A stretch of DNA of 64,000 bases from Klebsormidium nitens (lineage: Eukaryota; Streptophyta; Klebsormidiophyceae; Klebsormidiales; Klebsormidiaceae), in contig DF237004.1 of the NCBI GenBank assembly GCA_000708835.1, forward strand, positions 7,480-71,479, in the 5' to 3' direction. A model generated the notes under the pieces. That model made no database searches. It was given only the letters and a program-made list of their open reading frames with translations, and had not been told where the DNA came from. How positions within the stretch are numbered: the stretch's first letter is position 1; each line of letters starts with the position of its first letter. Both the position numbers and the translations under genes were made by a program. Shown here one piece after another: positions 26,201-36,319 of the stretch.

Positions 26201-29200
26201 TTAACAAGTCATTTTGCTCAAGTGAACTGTCTGGCTGCTTGAAGCAGCTAGTGCGCAGGGGTGTGCAATATGGTCTGGGTAGAAAGAGCAGCAGGGGTGT
26301 TCAATATGGTCTGGTTGGAAAGAGCAGCTGGAGTTCAGTGCAGGGATTTGCAATCGAGCAATCAGTCTTTTTGGGATTTCAATTCTGCGCAGACTGCAGG
26401 CATGGGCATAGTGCACATCTCAGCGCCATCTTTTCTGCCTTTGCTTCAATGATAAAGCACCCCTTTCTTTCGAACACCTTGAAACCCCACTTTCACGAGT
26501 TTTTGTCTCAATGATCATGAGAAAGACACGCTTCTTGCTAGCGTCCCTGCTTTGAAGCTCCTTGTCCAGGTGTTTGACTGGCCCCCCTTGTTGACTGGCT
26601 CCAAAGTTTGCTCGGCACCTAGAGGAAATGAACTTGGTGTTTTCGGTCAACTCTTCTTGTAAACCCTCACAAACCCGGGAAACTTTTCTGCGGCCAACTC
26701 TAGGCCTAGTATTAGGGACTAGTTCAAAAGCTTTTTTTAGTATACATGGTGACTGATTGAGGCTTTGTTGATGTGCAAGATCGCTGTCCATGTCAAGTAC
26801 CCCCACTTCAAGCCCGCGGTGGAGCAGCTCGTCATGCACATGAACGGCGGTCGGGCTGATGCCAAGCGGGCGTCAGTTTCGATCTACATGGGGAAGAGCA
26901 CCTGGAAGACGGTGGTCAAGAAGCTGGCTGACGAGGCGTCCATGGGTGATTTGGGAGGCGCTATCCGGGTCTCCGAGTCCACTCTGAAGAAGCATCGGAA
27001 GCGAGCCGATCGGTCCATCCAACCCAAGATAGCAGATCCTGCCGGGCAGGTGGATCTCTCCTCTCGCAAGGTGGCCAAGGTCCTCCTCCCCACGGAGGAT
27101 GAGCAACCAAACGGGTACATCATGAACAAAGCCCTGAAAGAGCTCGAGGCTTGGGCGGTTCTGAACTCATATTGGGTCAACACTGACAACACGTGAGAGT
27201 TTATGACCAGCTTCAGAGCCTTTTCTGCTTGTACTTCCACTGAGAAAAGTGAACGTAGTCTGTCTACTGGTCAGCTAGGAGGAAGTCAGGTTTTGATGGT
27301 GGAGTAGACAACCAGCATGCGTCCTTGTGTGTATATGACTGATTCTGTTTGCATACTTCCAAATCTGACCCATTCTTGTTGCGTGCTTTCAGTTACTGTT
27401 CGTCAGCGAGTAGAAAGCCAGGTTTGATGGTGGGTTTGACCATACTTCAATTCTGCCTGCTATTATTGTTGCATGTTCAGTTACTGGTTGCTGCGCAATT
27501 CCTTCTTGATCCTTTTTCACTTATCCATAACCTTTGCGCAGGGACGACAAAGCAAACCTGCTCCTCGACCTGATATACTCGAAGAAGACCCTCCTCCAAC
27601 TCCTCTACCAGCAGCGGCCCAGTGCTGAGTTCAACCTGGACGCATACGACAAGCAAGTGAAAGCTCACATGCACGATCCCCCGACTGCTGCGGGGTATAA
27701 GCTGGTCCTCAGCTCTCATCTACTCCTCCACCTAGGGACGGATGCTGTGACGGAAGCCGTACCTCAAGGTAAATTAGCAGGGTGCCGTTTGTGTCTCGTG
27801 CTCAAAGAGTAATTGCTTTAACTGGTCTCAGCTTATTCTGACATGCTGGTTTTGCTGGTCCGTGACAGTCACATGTTCGACATGCAGGCGTCCTTTTCTG
27901 GATAAAGATGGTACACTGTCGCTCGTTTGAAGTCTGTGCTTGTTGCGCTTGCACGTTGTCTTGTTTTTCGGTCCAAAATCCGGACAATTGGAGCATTTGG
28001 TATATGCAAACCATGCTGAGTGCTGAATGCGTTTCAAACTTGTGTGGCAAGGTGGACCGCGTCCGGTGCTGCTCTGGGATGTCTCTGGTCGGAAGCACAC
28101 GCGCGACGGCCTCATGGTCGTGTACGTCAAGGGGATGAAACTGCAGCGATCCACAGCGTACGAACACACGCGCAACATGCTCCACAACCTGGAAGCGTCG
28201 CCTGAGCTGTACCAGGTGCGAAGCTGTGCTAATTTAGCATCAGGAGATTTCACCGTCAAACTGATTGCTGTAAACAGTGGAACGAAAGGCCCTTGTACTT
28301 TCTGCTTCATCTTAGTTCAGACGTTTGTCCTAATGCTATGGCTTGTCTGATTCGGATCGGCAACACAATAAGGCGTCTGAAGTGCTCGATTGCAGCTCTC
28401 AGAATCATCAGCATAAGTATTGGGCTGTCCACAGATGTCTTTCCGCACCCAAAAGGCTCCCGAGATTCAGACATGCACGGCGCTGTTGCCACCAATATCA
28501 GCTGAAACCACCCGCAATTGATGTCCCAACAGCAGTCAGCCCCATGGACGATAGATCAGGATGTGGTGTTCTCCTTCACATCCAAGGTATGGGATGTCTT
28601 GAATCGTGATTGATATCCTGATTCCATGTGCACACATTCAGGTTCCAGGAACGGAGAAGACAAAGCCCATCCTGGTCAACATGGTGGACGGCGGTGGCGA
28701 CGAGAACCCCCGCTTCTACGCCAAAAAGATGGCTTCCGCTGTGCTATTCATGCGCGGCGGGTATGAGCTACTCATTTGCGCGACGCGCGCTGCCGGCTGG
28801 AGTGCGTACAACCCGGTGGAGCGCGGGCAGTGCTACCTGACCCAGGCGTTAGACGGCTGCATTTTCGAGTCGGACTTCTACGGCAAAGTGCGGTTGAAGG
28901 CGGATGGTACAGCGGCTTCTGATGCGGTTCGTCGCATTTCACCATCACTCTTTGAAAAGTCCCAGCTGATTCCTCGCTTGCCCGTTTTAGCACGTGTTGC
29001 TTTGCAGGGCCCCTACAAGCTGGTTTTGCAGTCTCATGCTTGTGGGTGTAGGTGGCAGATTGTATTGCAGGCTGTGCGTAGGCCTAGATTTGTTGAGCCT
29101 GAAGCCTTTCTCAAAGCACTTGAGCTTCACCAGGAAAGGTTTGCTCGATCCCTACAAGCTGGCTTCGCAGTCTCAGGCTGGTGGGCGTTTGTGGCAGCTT

Positions 29201-30497
29201 GTGTTTGAGGCTCTCCGCTGTCCTTGGTCTGTGGAGTCTGAAGCCTTTCAAAGCACTGAAATGCCCCCCGAGGAAGGATTGACACGCCTGGGGTTGATCG
29301 TGTGCCGTCAAAACAGTTCATTAATGTTTTCACTTGAGTGGCACGACGATAAGATCTCTTCATATCTGCAGGACGCTAAGCTGGAAGGACGAAACTTCGA
29401 GTACGCGGTGGAAAAGTGCCGGGCCACGTTAAACAGATCAGCGGCCTTTGAGAGGTAAGCAGGTCGAACGCTTGCTCTTCAATACAAGGCTGTTTTGAGA
29501 CTCAGGGCAAGCAGCCTTGACAAAGATTGTCTAGTTGATAAGCCGGTGATTCAGATGCTCTTGATTCAGCTGTGGCGCACATTGATTTGCTGCACTATTG
29601 ACCGCAGAATCAGGGCCAGACTCTGATGGTGAATATTCTATGCTCATGAACACAAATCTGGTTATCTAGGTTGTACACAACTGTTTCGGATCCTCTGCAA
29701 ACAGACCTATACTAACGTGCATCATGGTTGTTTTTTGCAGGGAGATCAAGGCTGTCGTCCCCCCCCCACCTCAAAGCAGCTCCCCGTTTGTATATATTGA
29801 CCACGAGGCGTTTGAGAGCTACCGCAAGAGTAGCGGGGAAGGCGGGTGCGGATGCCAGACGGAAGACCGGTGCTCGAGCGCTCGGTGCCGGAAGTGCTGG
29901 GATCAGGGTCTGCCGTGTACGAAGCGCTGCAAGTGTCAAGGGAAGTGCGGCAATCCACATCTGATGCCGCTCCCCGAAGACCTGGCTTGCTATCCCGTGG
30001 AGAATCGCGCGCTCGTCTCCCTCGAGGAGATTGTTGCGCAGCTAACTCCGCGAGATGTTGAGTTTTGGGCGTTGAAACATGGCAGGTTCAGGCACTACTG
30101 GTTCCAGTACAAATTGTGCGATCTCGCGGAGGCGGAGAGTTGCTGGTACTGTAGTCGGTTCGGCGAAAGGCAGATACCTACTCTGTCTTTCTTCCCCATC
30201 GTTTCCGTCCCTGACGGTGAAGGGAAGTACGTCGACCTGAAAGAGCGTGCGGAATTGGTGAAGAAAAGGGATCCAAGTGCGGAGGCCTTCTTTGCCGACT
30301 CTGCGCTCCCCTCAGTGATTCTGGCCACCGCCTGGCAAGCGTCACCAACACTGACTGACGAAGCATTGTCCAAGTTAGTTGACGCCACAAATCTTCAGAG
30401 GGCTTCAATTGTAAATTATTTTAGGAAGAAGAATGAAGCGCCCAGAGAAAACAATGCTGCTGACAGAGACAGAATTGTAGAAGATGGTGTCGAATAA
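23259..30497 (+). CDS. Large transposase-like protein of the 8.6-kb element
   Basis: Exons inferred by phase: 23259..23833, 24255..26070, 26780..27192, 27542..27768, 28052..28215, 28642..28887, 29372..29454, 29741..30497; 1,427 codons. Numbering below counts all codons. Near 265-305 an SH3-like stretch (GWYRVQNEEGAEGLAP). Around 1020-1125 a possible RNase H-like catalytic core: D1020 in LLWDVSG, D1081 in NMVDGGGDENP, E1125 in AYNPVERGQ. Nine cysteines at 1211-1244, spaced CxCx5Cx4Cx2Cx6Cx3CxCx3C, form a CXC-like zinc cluster. The C-terminus (KLVDATNLQRASIVNYFRKK) looks like the last helices of a homeodomain. One in-frame TGA at 24940 interrupts exon 2; a candidate 159-bp intron 24790-24948 (gtgagt to ccag) would remove it in phase. 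The end of exon 6 (weak gtgcgg donor) and the small exons are the least certain. Confidence 0.72.
26256..26327 (+). repeat. 2 x 36-bp tandem repeat in a transposase intron
   Basis: Two adjacent copies starting CAGGGGTGT and containing CAATATGGTCTGG, with a few mismatches. Confidence 0.85.
28999..29262 (+). repeat. Diverged tandem repeat in transposase intron 6
   Basis: Two copies of about 115 bp share CCCTACAAGCTGG, GCAGTCTCA and GAGTCTGAAGCC / GAGCCTGAAGCC. They lie between the inferred exons 6 and 7, and the first half is open in one frame, so part could be an alternative exon. Confidence 0.75.
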
Positions 30498-31335
30498 CAT
30501 AACATTATACAAATTGCACTCGCAACTTGAGTCTCACGTACGGATGGAGGCTAATAAATCTGCTTGTATCAAGAAGATGGTTCGATGCTGTTTGGAATCG
30601 CAATAAATTAGCGCGTGATGTGCAGCGGTTCATCTCACTTGCGTCTGTCATACCTAGCTAGTATATATGAAATTGATTACATGTTCGAGAGAATGTATGG
30701 TGACATTTGCTACGATCTCATTGGGTCCTCGGTCACTCAGCACTGCCAAGCATAATATATACTAATATCATTCATACATGGTTCGACTGCATGATGTCGT
30801 GCATCATTAACAAGAGCTATACATGCTAATTCAAGAAAGGCAAGGCTTGGCGACATATTTGGAAAGCGGTCTTGATTTATGGCCATGCAGATTGAAGAAC
30901 ATGGTATGATGTTCTCTTTTTACGCGGTAGCCACCTGGATGATGAAAATGAGATACGAGTGCAAGATTGTGGTCAGGATACAGATGTGACATGGATTGTA
31001 TATTGCAAGCATGTATTTAAGAGCAGCTGTCCTGACTGCTGTGGCGGTTCATGCGCAGGTTCATATGCATGCCGATTACTACGGTACCATGCCCTACACT
31101 CAAAGTGACAATGTGACATGGCTGCGTGTGGCTTGCATGATCATACGGTCCAAAAAAAAAAACTCAAAGTGACATGGGGGGGGGACCTGAGGGTCGAAGA
31201 TTAGGGTTTGTGCGATGAAGGGGGGGGTACTTGAGACCTATACAATACTTCTCGGCATGGGGGGGGGACTTGAGGCTTAAGCCAACGGGCCAAGTCAACA
31301 TGGGGTGAAACCTGAAAGCTCATACAAAAACCCCT
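30498..31335. repeat. 3' part of the transposon with right subterminal G-tract repeats
   Basis: After the stop codon there is no further ORF of note. From about 31160 to 31320 four copies of the G-tract repeat occur (near 31177, 31220, 31260 and 31301), three followed by ACCTGAGG or ACTTGAG. They lie in the same orientation as those at the left end, not inverted. Confidence 0.78.
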
Positions 31336-31379
31336 CAGCAGTTAATACGGGGGGTACGGCTTCAAAATGACGCTTCCCT
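31336..31379 (-). repeat. Right terminal inverted repeat
   Basis: Inverted copy of 22741-22784, followed at once by TA at 31380-31381. Confidence 0.93.
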
Positions 31380-31445
31380 TAAATAGTCCAGACCATGTTT
31401 ACGTCCAAGCCTAGACTGCCCCGCGCGGCTGCGCAGAATTAAATG

Positions 31446-31856
31446 CTACTCGGAATCGTTCGCGGACGCGAAGTTGCCGCCCCAAAAATCCGTAACGATG
31501 TAACGTTTGGCCTCGATTTCTCCGAACAGGCCTGCTCTAAAGCTGCCACGTTGCATGGCGAGGTCAAAATAGCTGCCACGTCCTGATTCGTACCGCTGCC
31601 CAACATCTGACACTGTGAAGCACCCCGGGCTCTGAACGTCGAAATCAAAATTCAAAACACCCTTATTTGCGATGGACTCCTTCAGTACTGCTTGCCTTGG
31701 GATTTCAGAAGGTATTAAAGTGCCCGGAAGGTAGAGTGGCGAGTAGCCTGGTACGCACTGTAGAGATACCCACGGTGCGTACCAGAAGATGGTGTACGGA
31801 TTACGTCTAACGTGTGCGCGCTCGCGCAAGACTTCCATGGATAGAGCCACGTACAA
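31446..31856 (-). CDS. Unrecognised ORF, 136 residues
   Basis: I do not recognise this protein. It has mixed, protein-like composition with many aromatic residues (YTIFWYAPWVSLQ, CVPGYSPLYLPGTLIP) and an acidic end. It begins 28 bp below the stop of another ORF on the same strand (31884-32258), so both may be pieces of one gene joined by a frameshift or a short intron. It lies just outside the right end of the transposon. It could be a fortuitous frame. Confidence 0.28.
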   Translation of the reverse strand: MYVALSMEVLRERAHVRRNPYTIFWYAPWVSLQCVPGYSPLYLPGTLIPSEIPRQAVLKESIANKGVLNFDFDVQSPGCFTVSDVGQRYESGRGSYFDLAMQRGSFRAGLFGEIEAKRYIVTDFWGGNFASANDSE

Positions 31857-31883
31857 GATATTAAAACGCCAAACAATGCCCTT

Positions 31884-32258
31884 TTAAAATTTTGCCCAGT
31901 CGCACCACAGAGAGGCAAGCCCCCGCCGCCCTTCTGGGCGGTCTATCATGTACATGGCCCGGGTGATTGCACATGCAGTTTTACGTCTCAAATCCAAATC
32001 TAAGTGGCGTGCATGTACATACGCAGCTGCGTGATAGTACACTGAGTCAAGGTAGCCGCTGGGGGTGCTGCCGGCCTGCCTGCGGATGCAACATTCCATA
32101 TAATACTTCCGAGTCCGATCGATACGCGAGGGCAGCAACTTCAACATAAAACAAGAGTTCATTTGATGCGCGGCATCAAACATGCGTTGGGAGCTTGCCT
32201 TCCGCTCAAGCATTTGGAAACACTTGACAATATAAGCGCACCTACTTCTCTGCTTCAT
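31884..32258 (-). CDS. Unrecognised ORF, 124 residues
   Basis: Basic, Cys-, Tyr- and Arg-rich, no family recognised (SYIV absent; contains RKYYMECCIRRQ and YLDSVYYHAAAYVHAR). It is in line with 31446-31856 on the same strand. No start context or splice sites decide whether it is expressed. Confidence 0.22.
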   Translation of the reverse strand: MKQRSRCAYIVKCFQMLERKASSQRMFDAAHQMNSCFMLKLLPSRIDRTRKYYMECCIRRQAGSTPSGYLDSVYYHAAAYVHARHLDLDLRRKTACAITRAMYMIDRPEGRRGLASLWCDWAKF

Positions 32259-32490
32259 CTATGGAACATGTTTTGGACCATGCGGATTTTCGCGCCAGTT
32301 TGCGTGCTGAGTCTACTCGTCGACAAGCTTGAGTTGCTAACTTTTGGCCCGTCGATTCCGGATCTACTGCAAAGGCAGAAAGCTTCTTCTCTGTAAGGTG
32401 CTCGAAACTTCAGGTCTGCTATTTGGCGGCGGCCGGTGCTCCTGGAACTGGTGTCCGAGCTAGCCCTATGACGATCCCGTACATGATGAC

Positions 32491-34556
32491 CTAATCTGCC
32501 TTCGTAGTGTCCTGCTTCTTTGCCCGACTCGCTTTGCAATGTTTTCTGTGGGTATTCCAGTGCAGCTTCTGATGCTCCTTGCTGCATGAACGAAGCACAC
32601 GTGATGCTTGGTTAGCGGGGTTTGGTTGACACGTGATAACCCGATTGCAAGTGCTAAAGTAGACTCGCAGAAACGTTGCTCGGGCTTGTGTGCAGAGTCA
32701 ACCATGCCCGACTCTGGTGCATGATTTTCAATCCAATGATCGAAAGAAAATTGCAAAATTGGCGAGGAAACTGCGTCCAAGGTAGTCAATCAGCTCAAGA
32801 GTCTGGTCTGGCCTAACTACCCAAGCTACTCATCAGCAAAATCATAGCGAGAAGATTCGCAGCTTCTGCCGAGGATTACTACGACTGACAAGAACGAAGG
32901 CTCCTTGTCAGAATCGTAATGCGGCCGCAAACAGCCAATCGGTTCCAGAGCTTCTTCTATCGAACTTATATTGAGCTTCTCAACGTTTTGTTGGCCCGCT
33001 CTGATCTCAACGTTGCAATGAAAAGGGACGGTTCGAAGCCAGAAGTCGGCAACGGCCAGAAATTTCACGGGTCTTTGACGTCATTGGCGATACGATCATG
33101 ATGTAACAACGGCTAGTGCAAAGTAAAGCCTTCGGAAAGACATTCCCGACCAAAATAACAGTCGCAATCTTAAGCTTACTGATGTGGAGAAGAAAGGCGT
33201 CTGTCCGATGATGCAAGAAACTAAACGGATCCACTGAATCGGCAACTAGTCGCATACGCGCAGAACGCAAAGCATTGCCGCAGATGAAAAGGGTATCTGA
33301 CTATACGACGTAGGCTCTCACCTGCAGTATCGCGCCACCTGGCAGCGCCCGCACGACGGGCTCGCGGCCGGCCGCGCACAGCTTCCGCGAGCACACAACC
33401 GGGGCCAAGTACTGTCTGCTGAGCTGTTCTTCCGCGAGCTCCCAATCCGCGGCGGAAAGCTCGCGTCTCAGGGGCATGTCTAGACCTCGCAACCTGCCTT
33501 CGTAGTACGCCCACGGGTGGGAGTCCGGTTCCGCGCCGTTGATCGTCCGCTTGTGGGGGCGGAATCCTTCGAGCGCGTTGTGCGCGCGCAGCTTTCAAAA
33601 GGAAAGTTTCCGCAAGGATGTCCACGGAAAGCAAGCGGAACAGGGCGATGTTGCAGCTGCGGTACGCCGGAGACGCCACCCGCTTGGACTGTTTGGACAT
33701 CTCTCGCACGGGGGACGCTTCATAGATGGCCGCAATGAACTATAGGAGGCCCCGGTCGATCGCCCACATTTGACTGTCCGCAGAAGACGCGAGCGAGACT
33801 GCTAGACCCGCCATTAAAGCGAGTCGGATCCTTCGGACAACGTCAGGAGACATCTGCGCCAAGAACTGCGAGCGCAGCAGGTTCGTGAGTTGCTCGAACA
33901 TGTTCCGCTCATCCGATGCGTCGCGGATGGCGTCCCGGAACGCTTTCGAAGCCCGCGCAAAGTTGGCCAGGCATTCCAGAGAACCGGCCACGACCAAAGT
34001 GCCCAAAGATTTTAAGGCCGGGAAGTTCCAGAGGCCCCCCGAAATGCGCACAATCTTGCAGAAGTGGGCGATGTGGAGCACAAGACGCGCGTACATCTGC
34101 CGCGCGTTCTCCTTCTTTTCCGACCCGCTTCCGCTCCGTTTCTGGTCCGGTGCTCCTCCCTCGTCTTTTTTCCCCCGCTCTGTTCCGTTTCCATCCTCTT
34201 CCGGCCGGAATCCGTATTCCTCCCCTCCCAGCCGCAGTCCCGCGCTCCACTACCACCTTGCTCGACGTCAGCATCCCAAGCGACAGCGTGTAACTAGAGG
34301 CGAGGAGGTGTTGGCGACCTTTGCTGTCGCCGTCAATCCGATATGGTCGCCCGAGCGTCAGCCACAAGAGCCGCCTAAGAACGGCACCTCCGTCCCATGC
34401 CGCTATTTCCTGGGCGAGCCTAGCAAAGCGCAATCCATTCTCATCTTCCGGACTCTTACAGAGGCCCATCGGCAGACTGCATCCGCTCCGGATTCCGTCG
34501 TCTGACGTCAGCAGGGAAGCGCAGCGCTCCACGGTCTCGTCTAGGTCACCCTGCAT
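32491..34556 (-). pseudogene. Inverted, decayed copy of the MYND-finger gene
   Basis: Reverse-strand counterpart of 10418-12685 with the same two-exon structure: exon 1 about 33322-34556, exon 2 32491-32581, both with conserved splice sites. It starts MQGDLDETVERC as the intact copy starts MEGDLDETVERC. Breaks: a roughly 10-bp deletion in the charged insert (near 34240) shifts the frame; a TAG near 33750 replaces a lysine codon (LLK to LL-stop); further shifts occur near 33655 and 33600; and about 20 bp are missing in the MYND knuckle near 33350. Exon 2, with KEHQKLHWNTHRKHC, remains open. Similarity also extends upstream towards 34880. Probably non-functional as a protein. Confidence 0.85.
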
Positions 34557-34814
34557 CGTGTTGCAAATAAACGCGCGCCTCTCAATTCGAGACATTTCGT
34601 CCCAATTGCTATGACAGATCTGAGAATCTCGTGAGCTCCGATGCGGCCTCCATCTCTTTAAGTACAGAAGGCGCCAAAGAAGTTTTCGTCCTAGTTGCGA
34701 TGGCGCTTCTGAAAGATCTTGTGAGCTCTGGTGCAGCTTCGCAGCTTGTCCTTTCCCCTCGCATAGCGCTTCGTGGCTTCCTTTTTGCAACCCGCTTCGC
34801 TCTCTGCATCGCAT

Positions 34815-36319
34815 AACAGTGTGCGCTGCGTGCTGGCCAGGCGGCCTCCGTCTCTACCACGCTTCGTGCATGCGTGCGCCGCTTGCCAGTGTCCGGACAG
34901 GAGCGCATATACAGCTACTGAAGAGATCACACATGTATGCTGCGAATCAGAGAATGGCACTTGAGTAAATTGGGCCTTAAAGCGACCGGCCACGTACAAA
35001 ATTGTGCAGTAACACTGAACAATTCAGTTGGGCGAGTTGGCACCGGTCACCACTAATTCACGAAGTAATTGACTGCATGAACCGGAACTTCAATTGGAAT
35101 CACGTAAAGCAAAACTGCCGCCTGAGTTTGCAACTGTCGAGCGCAAGATTTTAGCGTACAAGCCACAAGCCACAAGCCACAATATACTTGCTACATGTCC
35201 TTCCATATCCCTGGCGAGCTATATCTTGGCCTGCAATGAATCAAAATTTTGAGGTTAACCCTCAAAATGAGGATCGGGGCCTCAGGATGACGTTGCGATC
35301 CTGCGGATTGCTTGCGCGATCAAAGAAGATGCATGCAATTGGCACCATATTGCATCATCATGCTCGTGCCGGGTTCATTAAGCAGGTCCGACACGAACTA
35401 ATTTACGGTGTTTGCTTCACGTTACCATTGGCTGCAGAAGACTGTGCCCATTTAAGAGGTCTTCACACGAACATATTATGGGCGAGGACCATGATGGCTG
35501 GAATATAGTGACGCCGAACCGGTGCGTGTATCCTTTTGCGAGGGCTAGCTGGACTGTGGCTGGACAAGTTAGATTACCAACGGCCTGGCCTCGGATATGG
35601 ACCAAAAGAAGAAGAGACGATGTTCCCTTATGAAGCCCGAATGGACCACGATTACGCGATTTGCCAGTTAACCTGGACTCACAGTGTCTAAAAGAATACT
35701 CAAATCTATAAGAATCACTCGACAAGGGGCGCAAATCGCCGTAAGAACAAACCTACCTTCGAAGTATAATCCAGACCTCTTAAACCTCCATCTCAAATGC
35801 CAGCCAGCAAAGTCTTAACATGAACCTAGAAGAAGTAAGACCAACATGTCAATGTATCCTAACATATCTCGATCAAAAGACACCACCTTGTCTATTTTCA
35901 GTGCTACTCAGGCTTCCTCGCAGTCAAGAATATGTGCAACCTGTTGGTGTTCTGTGTGTATTCTACAAACCCGCACCTCGTCAGCAAGTCCCTGAGCTCA
36001 GGCTCCGTGAAGGGACGCACTGGCAGGGCCTGTACAAGCGGAGGGGCGGAACGAAATTCAGCGTATCGTACATGGCGGAAGTTCGTTATCTAAACCCCTC
36101 TTCCTGACGAAAAGGTCGCTCGCGCTTTGCTGCCAACGTTTGAACCGACCGCTCAAACCGGCTGCTTCCGGCCAAACGGACAAGCCCTAAGCACTTCCAC
36201 CGGTCACCCAACCCGACCTGCCACCTTAGCCCAGCCTTAACCACCCGGCCACCCGACCCGACCCCTGACCTCACCCCTTAACTTTACCCCCGCCAGACCC
36301 TTTTCATTCCCCGGGCCTA
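34815..36319. other. Intergenic between MYND pseudogene and methyltransferase
   Basis: No supported gene. It contains a short ACAAGCC triplet repeat near 35158-35180 and a strongly C-rich stretch at about 36120-36300. ORFs of 70-110 residues (for example 35188-35508) lack motifs and are not called. Confidence 0.55.

Larger units (their letters stand above)
22741..31379 (+). mobile_element. 8.6-kb DNA transposon with 44-bp TIRs, TA flanks and a large transposase-like gene
   Basis: The TIRs at 22741-22784 and 31336-31379 are inverted copies with one mismatch in 44 bp (the ends read AGGGAGGCGTC and AGGGAAGCGTC). TA lies immediately outside each end, consistent with a TA target duplication. Just inside each end are clusters of G-tract repeats. 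The interior carries one long multi-exon gene in the + direction that fills most of the element. The near-identity of the TIRs and the open frame suggest a young insertion. The TA target would suit Tc1/mariner relatives, but the size, introns and protein do not fit that group, so the superfamily is left open. Confidence 0.88.

Noticed and set aside
28417-28590. Extra transposase exon with open frames
   Set aside because: No frame joins both neighbours in phase with good sites; exons 28052-28215 and 28642-28887 join cleanly without it.
28994-29458. Separate 154-residue ORF in the transposase
   Set aside because: It mixes a repeated intron sequence with the true exon 29372-29454.
22741-31379. 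Assigning the large element to the KDZ (Kyakuja/Dileera/Zisupton) group because of its CXC cluster
   Set aside because: The TA flank and the DGG...NPxER core do not match what I know of that group; left unassigned.
33221-33709. Independent gene inside the inverted MYND copy
   Set aside because: It is a frame-shifted segment of the pseudogene, matched base by base to 11270-11670.
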